Source: Paludibacter sp.
Lineage (GTDB): Bacteria; Bacteroidota; Bacteroidia; Bacteroidales; Paludibacteraceae
Length of the DNA: 45,859 nucleotides
Reading direction: 5' to 3'
Assembly: GCA_028692715.1 (NCBI GenBank)
Contig: JAQUWU010000040.1
Coordinates: forward strand, 1 to 45,859
Both the position numbers and the translations under genes were made by a program. Within the stretch, counting starts at the first letter, position 1, and every line of letters starts with the position of its first letter. The notes beneath the pieces were generated by a model that saw only the letters and a program-made list of their open reading frames with translations, did no database searches and was not told the DNA's origin. Positions 41,309 to 45,859 of this stretch are shown one piece after another.

Positions 41309-41911
41309 TTATACCGATATCCTAAAAAACAATTTTACTTCACGTCCATCGATCTCCGACTTTGTCCTGTCAATTTCAAAGCGCATATTTTTTTTCAGAA
41401 AATCATACATTTTCAGGCGTTCGAAAAGGCTATAATACTCAAATTCATCGGCAGTTTTCCTTTGCTTGAAAATTTTCGTAAAATCCCGCTCTCCTTTGCT
41501 AAAATGCTTCGATGCTATATCTGAATAAACCAATAATTCTATAAAATCCTGTACTTTATCGCCTTCGTACAAAGCCAGATGTTGTTTGGTGAGGGATGTA
41601 AATGGTTGGTTTCGTACAATATAATCCATTGGCGATTTCACCCTTCCTGTCAGGACTTCGAGGGCAATGTCTCCCAACAAAGCCGGAAAAGTACCGTCCA
41701 CTAAGGTTAGATTTTGCTGTTGAAAAGGATTATCAAAGCCCACAAAATCTAATTGATACTTCGCCCGTAAATCCTCAACATCTTTTACACTACAACCATC
41801 ACTTATCCGGTAACAGATTTTGTAAGTAGCAAAAATTAAATCCTTCAATTTGATAAACTCCCGTTTATCGGCTTCAAAAGCACGCTGGATATTGGGGTTG
41901 TAAAAAGACAT
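41309..41911 (-). CDS. HpaII-type restriction endonuclease-like protein (C-terminal half only)
   Basis: This 200-residue protein resembles the C-terminal half of HpaII-family type II restriction endonucleases (PF09561). LDFVGFDNPFQQQNLTLVDG corresponds to the family's F-x-x-NL-x-(L/M)-(I/V)-D-(S/T)-x-(F/M)-P-x-(I/L)-(L/A) pattern. The YEGDKVQDFI and C-terminal FEIDR...LFFRISV elements match the end of that family (R..., KLNLQIRF). The N-terminal nuclease half is not present, so activity is doubtful. No adjacent methyltransferase is seen. A decayed paralogue lies at 42790-43253. Family assignment is from remembered patterns and needs a profile search. Confidence 0.45.
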   Translation of the reverse strand: MSFYNPNIQRAFEADKREFIKLKDLIFATYKICYRISDGCSVKDVEDLRAKYQLDFVGFDNPFQQQNLTLVDGTFPALLGDIALEVLTGRVKSPMDYIVRNQPFTSLTKQHLALYEGDKVQDFIELLVYSDIASKHFSKGERDFTKIFKQRKTADEFEYYSLFERLKMYDFLKKNMRFEIDRTKSEIDGREVKLFFRISV

Positions 41912-41996
41912 TTTAATAAAATTTTAAATCAAATAATTTTTAAGGATAATTGCTTTAAACAGGTATTTAATACTCACAGACTCCTACAACATTAAT

Positions 41997-42569
41997 TTAT
42001 TTTTGTTTTTTTCTGACTTCTATTCTGGCTTGGACCATTCTTTCTCTTAACCCTCCTTCATTTAGAAACTCTTTTTCCAATGTTTTCATTTGCTGGGCTA
42101 GTAAATACGAAGTTACATTTACCAAACTCAACAACACATTGGCCGATACTTCAGGGTCGGGACTTTCAATTCCTTTACGGTAAGTTTCGTAGTTAGCATT
42201 AGGCGTTTTGTGTTTTTGTGTTAGCGCTGCATAAAATGGATGTTTTTTATCCCAAAATGTCAAATGACGAGTGCGAATATAATCTTCGTAATCCTTTTTA
42301 AGCTCTTCGAGTGATGCTCTAGCTACATTGGTAAGTTTTATTTCGGTTTCTTTCGATGTACCCGAAGCCATACTTGCCTCAACAATATTTTGCTTGTCCG
42401 AGCGAGCAGACTGTATCATTTGGTCGATAGTACGGTCATATTTATTCAGGTATTTATGAGCAAAATAATATGTGCCATCATAAATAATCTCCGACTTCTG
42501 ATAAGTAATCAAACGTTCGTATCCTCCGTGTTTGGGTATAAACCCATCTTCGTTATACTGCTTATCCAT
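41997..42569 (-). CDS. Four-helix-bundle protein with suffix domain
   Basis: This 190-residue protein has an N-terminal YERLITYQKSEIIYDGTYYF region and a TIDQMIQSARSDKQNIVEAS segment of the 23S-rRNA-intervening-sequence/four-helix-bundle family. It continues with the suffix-domain pattern SGTSKETEIKLTNVARASLE and ELKKDYEDYIRTR. It is probably an independent helical bundle of unknown function, common as single genes in Bacteroidota. It sits between the two HpaII-like genes in the accessory region. Confidence 0.85.
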   Translation of the reverse strand: MDKQYNEDGFIPKHGGYERLITYQKSEIIYDGTYYFAHKYLNKYDRTIDQMIQSARSDKQNIVEASMASGTSKETEIKLTNVARASLEELKKDYEDYIRTRHLTFWDKKHPFYAALTQKHKTPNANYETYRKGIESPDPEVSANVLLSLVNVTSYLLAQQMKTLEKEFLNEGGLRERMVQARIEVRKKQK

Positions 42570-42789
42570 AGTTTGTTGTATTTATTATTCCTATTTTTCG
42601 GGTGACTTTCACGACTATCACGGCTCCGGGGCATTGTCGCGATGGTCAACATAGTCGTCAAATGTTTAACGATTACTTTCTAATACTCATTAGCTCTGTC
42701 AATGAAACCACCAAAGGATGAGGCGATTGTCTTCGACTTTTAAAATTAGCTATTTTTTTCAAAAAGAATTCTAATCACAGAACTTTGAT
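42570..42789. other. Short gap with GC-rich segment
   Basis: A GC-rich stretch at about 42600-42660 holds reverse-complementary GACTATC/GATGGTC pieces and CACGACTATCACGGCTCCGG. It resembles a short dispersed repeat. No gene is seen. Confidence 0.4.
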
Positions 42790-43253
42790 TTAAACTAAAA
42801 TGCTCAATTGCAATTGGAGTTCTTTTTTATCAGTAGAAAACCAATTAAATTCTGAAATTTCAAGTTTTAAATTGCTTTTCATCAAATTCAATAAATATTT
42901 TCTATTATAAAATGTAAAATACTCTAATTCTGCATTATCCTATCATGAATTATTTTAGGAAATTCAATCCGTTCTTTTGAATTTATATAATCAGCAAGTG
43001 ATTTAGTCTTTTTCAATATAACCAATAATGCCAAATCTGCTAAAATCATCGGGAAAATAGTATCTACAAACATAAGGTTCAGTTGCTGAGTTCGATTTTT
43101 AAATTGTTGAAACAAAAGTTGCTCTTTAAATTTAAAGTCTTGCAAATTATTAACTTTAAATCCATCATTTACATGGTAAATTATTTGATAATCAGAAAAT
43201 TTTATGTTTTTTAGATTAATAAATTCTTGACTTTGCTGGATTGAAACTGACAA
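42790..43253 (-). pseudogene. Decayed paralogue of the HpaII-like gene
   Basis: The first frame (109 residues, 43253-42924) aligns with the 41309-41911 protein: YHVNDGFKVNNLQDFKFKEQ and QQLNLMFVDTIFPMILADLA. After DRIMQN it stops, but the next frame continues NAELEYFTFYNRKYLLNLMK to ...LQLQLSILV and a TAA at 42792-42790. This matches DEFEYYSLFERLKMYDFLKK in the paralogue. So one base is missing near 42935. In addition about 40 residues between DYINSK and ER are absent compared with the paralogue. It is a frameshifted and internally deleted copy. Confidence 0.7.
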
Positions 43254-43272
43254 AGGTGAAAGTAAAGGAATA

Positions 43273-43983
43273 TTAAATTTCTTTTAAACCTATTTTTTTT
43301 AGATATTCGAAAGTGCTATTGTAAAATTCTGGTTGACGAGTATGGTCTTCATCATTTCCTTCCGGAACAACAATCACCATTCCTTGTCTAGCACGTGTTA
43401 ATAAAACTCTATATGCATTTTTCAAATATAATTTTCGTTCTTCCTTTTTAATATTTTGCCATTTGCTACCTACAAATGAATATGTTTTCCATTCGTTTTC
43501 GGAATATCTAAAGTCACCATCCCATGTAACACAAGCCCAATCTAACTCAAGTCCTTGTACTTGAAATTCCGTTGCAACATCTTCAAGAAAATAAGATGAG
43601 CGCACATCATCTTTTTCACCTAAAAACCAATGTACAGGATCAGTCTCTACTCGTACATCGATTGCTAAAGGTTTTAAACGATACGCTTGTGAGGAAACAA
43701 CAATACCATAACGTTCAGAGCCACGTGCTTTCTCTTTCAACCATTTTTTGGCTGCTTCAATATTTCGACTAATCACAATTGGATAATTGTCTGATATATT
43801 TTTTAAGGTCTCACTTGCATTTATAAGATCTAAATCTAATACTTGTTTAATAAAAAGAGAGACATTTTCAGCTCTATATGAACGCATAGAAACAGATAGA
43901 TGTAAATTTTGATTATACGTCGTTTTGCATTCTTTTTCAATTTCTGCAATTGCATCAAATGCATTGTATTCACTATCAGTCAA
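43273..43983 (-). pseudogene. DUF2075 nuclease-helicase, C-terminal part after frameshift
   Basis: This 236-residue frame is the C-terminal part of the protein that starts at 45248. It reads directly on from the expected [20 protein letters not shown] and has [11 protein letters not shown]-like ([19 protein letters not shown]) and [20 protein letters not shown], the motor's final helicase motifs. A TTG codon in the middle of the domain (43983) is the formal start but is not a real start. The full protein would be about 658 residues. Confidence 0.75.
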
Positions 43984-45248
43984 ATTAGGTGATATAAAAA
44001 CCTCCCACGCAGGAAAAGAATTTTTAATTGCATAAAGCCACTCAGAAATACCGGCTTACCTGTATTAATTTCCTGACCACCACCAACTAAACAAACAATT
44101 ACAGCCCAATCTTTATGTCTATCCAAACACGATATCAGATATTCAGGCTCTGAATATTTAAAATCTGGTTGGTTTTTTTTGCGATGCATAAAGTTCACAG
44201 TTTGCTCTTTATTCCAAGCACGCTGAGCTTCATCAAAAATAGCAACATGGTCATATGGCGCTTTTGAGTCAACTAAATATGCATCTCTATAATGGTGAAT
44301 TATCTGAATAAATGCTTTTACTCCTTCGCGTGCTTTGCTTTTGGTTATTTTTTCACCTAATTCTTTTGCTCGAAAAACGGTATCTCTTGTTAATGCCTCT
44401 TGGAGGATTGCAACCAAAGGACCATTTCCCGACAAAAAAATGCTGTGTGTATCTTTTTCTTTATCTAAATGTTTAGTGGCAATATCTAATCCAACCAATG
44501 TTTTTCCTGCTCCTGGAACACCTGTTACGAAACAAATGATTTTTTTATTCTCATCTTGAGCACGTTCAATTATTGCAGAAACAGTTTTTGTAGTTGTTGT
44601 TAAGTTTACAGCATCTGCATCGCTTCTTGTTATTTCATTGACAGTATGATTCATATACATAGTTACAGCAGCCTCAATAATGGTAGGTGTTGGAGAGTAA
44701 CTCCCTTTTATAAATTCATCTCCTTCAATTGTGATATTACCTTTTTGATAACTTATACAAGATTTTACTATTTCAGATAAATTTGTTTTGTTTGCTTTTA
44801 ACGGTTTAATTAAATTGTCTTCATGGGATGTTTCAATAAATTGAAATTGAACATCTTTAGCTTCAGTTGCAATTAAAATTGGAATTAACAATGCAGTGTG
44901 ACTTGGTTTGTGGAAGTTTTTTAAATCAAGTGCATAATCCCAAACTTGATCATAATTTGAGCTTAAATAATCTTTTTCACCGACTTTAAATTCAATTACA
45001 AAAACAATATTTTGTATAATCAAAATACAATCAACCCGTTTTCCCATCCTTGGAATGGAAAATTCAAAATAAATCATACCATTTTGACCAAGTAAACTTT
45101 CTTTCAAAATATCAATTTGAAGTTTCCATGATTTATTTTGGTTATTATTAGAGTCAAATTGATTTGAGATAGTTATCTCTCCAATAATTTCATTTGTAGT
45201 TTTCGAAATGAAATTTTCAATCGAATCACCATAATAGTAGTTTAGCAT
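43980..45248 (-). pseudogene. DUF2075 nuclease-helicase, N-terminal part (frameshifted)
   Basis: This 422-residue frame has a restriction-endonuclease-like N-terminal domain (about 1-150; RVDCILIIQNIVFVIEFKVG with the D...ExK catalytic pattern) and then a DUF2075 helicase domain (PF09848, Schlafen group 3-like). Walker A is VTGVPGAGKTLVGLD and Walker B is VAIFDEAQRAW. After CLVGGGQEINTG the frame loses a base between 44057 and 44058: the next frame reads [20 protein letters not shown] and ISPNL into the 43273-43983 frame. The last 30 or so residues here are therefore out of frame. Such proteins are often found near restriction and defence genes. Either the gene is broken or the sequence has an error. 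Confidence 0.8.
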
Positions 45249-45267
45249 AAAATAAGATTAATTTTCA

Positions 45268-45275
45268 CAAAACTA
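45268..45275 (-). promoter_or_regulatory. -7 element of the DUF2075 gene
   Basis: TAGTTTTG on the minus strand matches TAnnTTTG, 19 bases upstream of the ATG; the -33 element is not clear. Confidence 0.4.
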
Positions 45276-45390
45276 CAATATCATTTTCACATTTCCTACA
45301 TTATAAAAGATATATCAAAATTAATACATTAATTTTCATATATCAAAGACTATAAGTCACATATTGTTAATACTTTCATTTTCTTATTAA

Positions 45391-45437
45391 CAAAAAAACT
45401 CCTTCCCGCGCTAAAACGGAAAGGAGTAATTTTTTCC
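45391..45437. terminator. Terminator-like hairpin
   Basis: Arms ACTCCTT (45398-45404) and AAGGAGT (45421-45427) enclose a GC-rich loop, with an A-run before and AATTTTTT after. It may end transcription from a gene beyond the window or from the plus strand. Confidence 0.6.
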
Positions 45438-45859
45438 CATCTCTAAAATTCCAATTTCTTTTTCCTTTGGAGAACCAACGGTCAGCGTAGCTAAAGTCCC
45501 AAAAGTGCATAGAGGTATGGGAGAGCTGTTATGGGGGTGAGGTGTTTATTTCCACAAAAAAGGGGGAAATTCTATTCAAAAAGCTCCTCTTACTGTTTGG
45601 TTTGGATTATAATTTATAAATTTGTGATTTTAAACTAAATAACACAATTATCTGAAACAAGCTTGAACATGGTTGACTTTGCCACTTGGCTTGCCAAAAA
45701 AGTAGATGAAAATCTGACATTCAAGTTTTATATAACTCAACTTTCGCAAGCATTTAACTTATTGATAAATATTGATATATCTAAATTTATATATTGATAA
45801 TGAGCTGGTTATAAAATTCTATTTCATCGAATAAATATTGCATATAGTTTCTTGTGATC

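Larger units (their letters stand above)
45249..45859. other. Right-end gap
   Basis: No gene is supported in these 611 bases. A terminator-like hairpin lies at 45391-45437. Then a GC-richer stretch at about 45460-45550 (GGAGAACC ... GGTATGGGAGAGC ... GGGGGTGAGG) resembles one arm of the CCCC-type Bacteroidota intergenic repeat. A 42-residue plus frame from ATG at 45669 (MVDFATWLAKKVDENLTF) is short and was not recognised. Confidence 0.5.

Noticed and set aside
45669-45797. Short plus-strand frame MVDFATWLAKKVDENLTF
   Set aside because: Only 42 residues, no family recognised, no promoter seen; could be a fragment of an unknown gene.
1-45859. tRNA, rRNA, CRISPR array or known riboswitch
   Set aside because: No cloverleaf with CCA-adjacent T-loop, no rRNA stretch, no regularly spaced repeats and no cobalamin-type box were found by reading the gaps on both strands.

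Overview
The window looks like the chromosome of an anaerobic member of the Bacteroidota, probably Bacteroidales. The evidence is AT-rich DNA, TAnnTTTG-type -7 promoter elements, lipoproteins with Bacteroidota-style lipoboxes, BACON-GH5 and GH2 glycoside hydrolases, CarboxypepD_reg/TonB-dependent receptors, ATP-type PEP carboxykinase, a secreted protein with a gliding/T9SS-like C-terminus, and CCCCTAACCCC-type intergenic repeats. A Paludibacter-like organism is a guess. No rRNA, tRNA, CRISPR array or intact transposase was seen.

Layout. (1) 1-4.2 kb: the end of a BACON-GH5 endoglucanase converges on a GH2 beta-galactosidase, a polysaccharide-degradation pair. (2) 5.0-6.6 kb: pckA with its own promoter and terminator. 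(3) 6.8-9.9 kb: a small His/CPIC membrane protein followed by a TonB-dependent receptor. (4) 9.9-23.8 kb: a minus-strand gene run that is the most interesting part. In transcription order from the right it reads DUF134 regulator, MBL-fold hydrolase, NifX-like protein, two DUF5320-like Gly-rich proteins, a second NifX-like protein, a DUF89 protein, a decayed ZIP metal transporter, two MinD-type ATPases with inserted 2x[4Fe-4S] ferredoxin domains, a second CPIC protein with TonB receptor, a VOC protein, a 36-aa mini-ferredoxin, a PPOX-like flavin protein, an Mrp-type ATPase, a third NifX-like protein, a thioesterase, a C_GCAxxG_C_C protein and a CoA-disulfide-reductase/rhodanese fusion. This set resembles the orange-protein (ORP) clusters of anaerobes such as Desulfovibrio. 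Here it is joined to outer-membrane receptors, which suggests import of a metal or metal complex and its assembly into a NifX-type carrier.

(5) 24.2-32.3 kb: SPFH protein with a small Arc-like partner, an esterase, two tandem paralogous membrane proteins, ppnP, a remnant of a pbpC-like gene, a lipoprotein, trpS and an Lrp/AsnC regulator. (6) 32.6-35.5 kb: four tandem FKBP-type proteins, one without its isomerase domain. (7) 35.7-40.3 kb: a secreted lamin-tail protein divergent from asd, then an unknown 456-aa protein. (8) 40.4-45.3 kb: small accessory proteins, a pair of HpaII-endonuclease-like genes (one intact, one decayed), a four-helix-bundle protein and a frameshifted DUF2075 nuclease-helicase. 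This end looks like decaying defence or accessory DNA.

The non-coding DNA is also structured. A ~265-280 bp element occurs in inverted orientation at 4.2 and 20.1 kb, with a degenerate third copy at 24.0 kb. Short CCCCTAACCCC inverted pairs lie between promoter and start codon of two transcription units. Several short genes and gene remnants lie in apparently empty gaps: the mini-ferredoxin, the Arc-like protein, a GldL-like small membrane protein, the ZIP pseudogene and the pbpC remnant.
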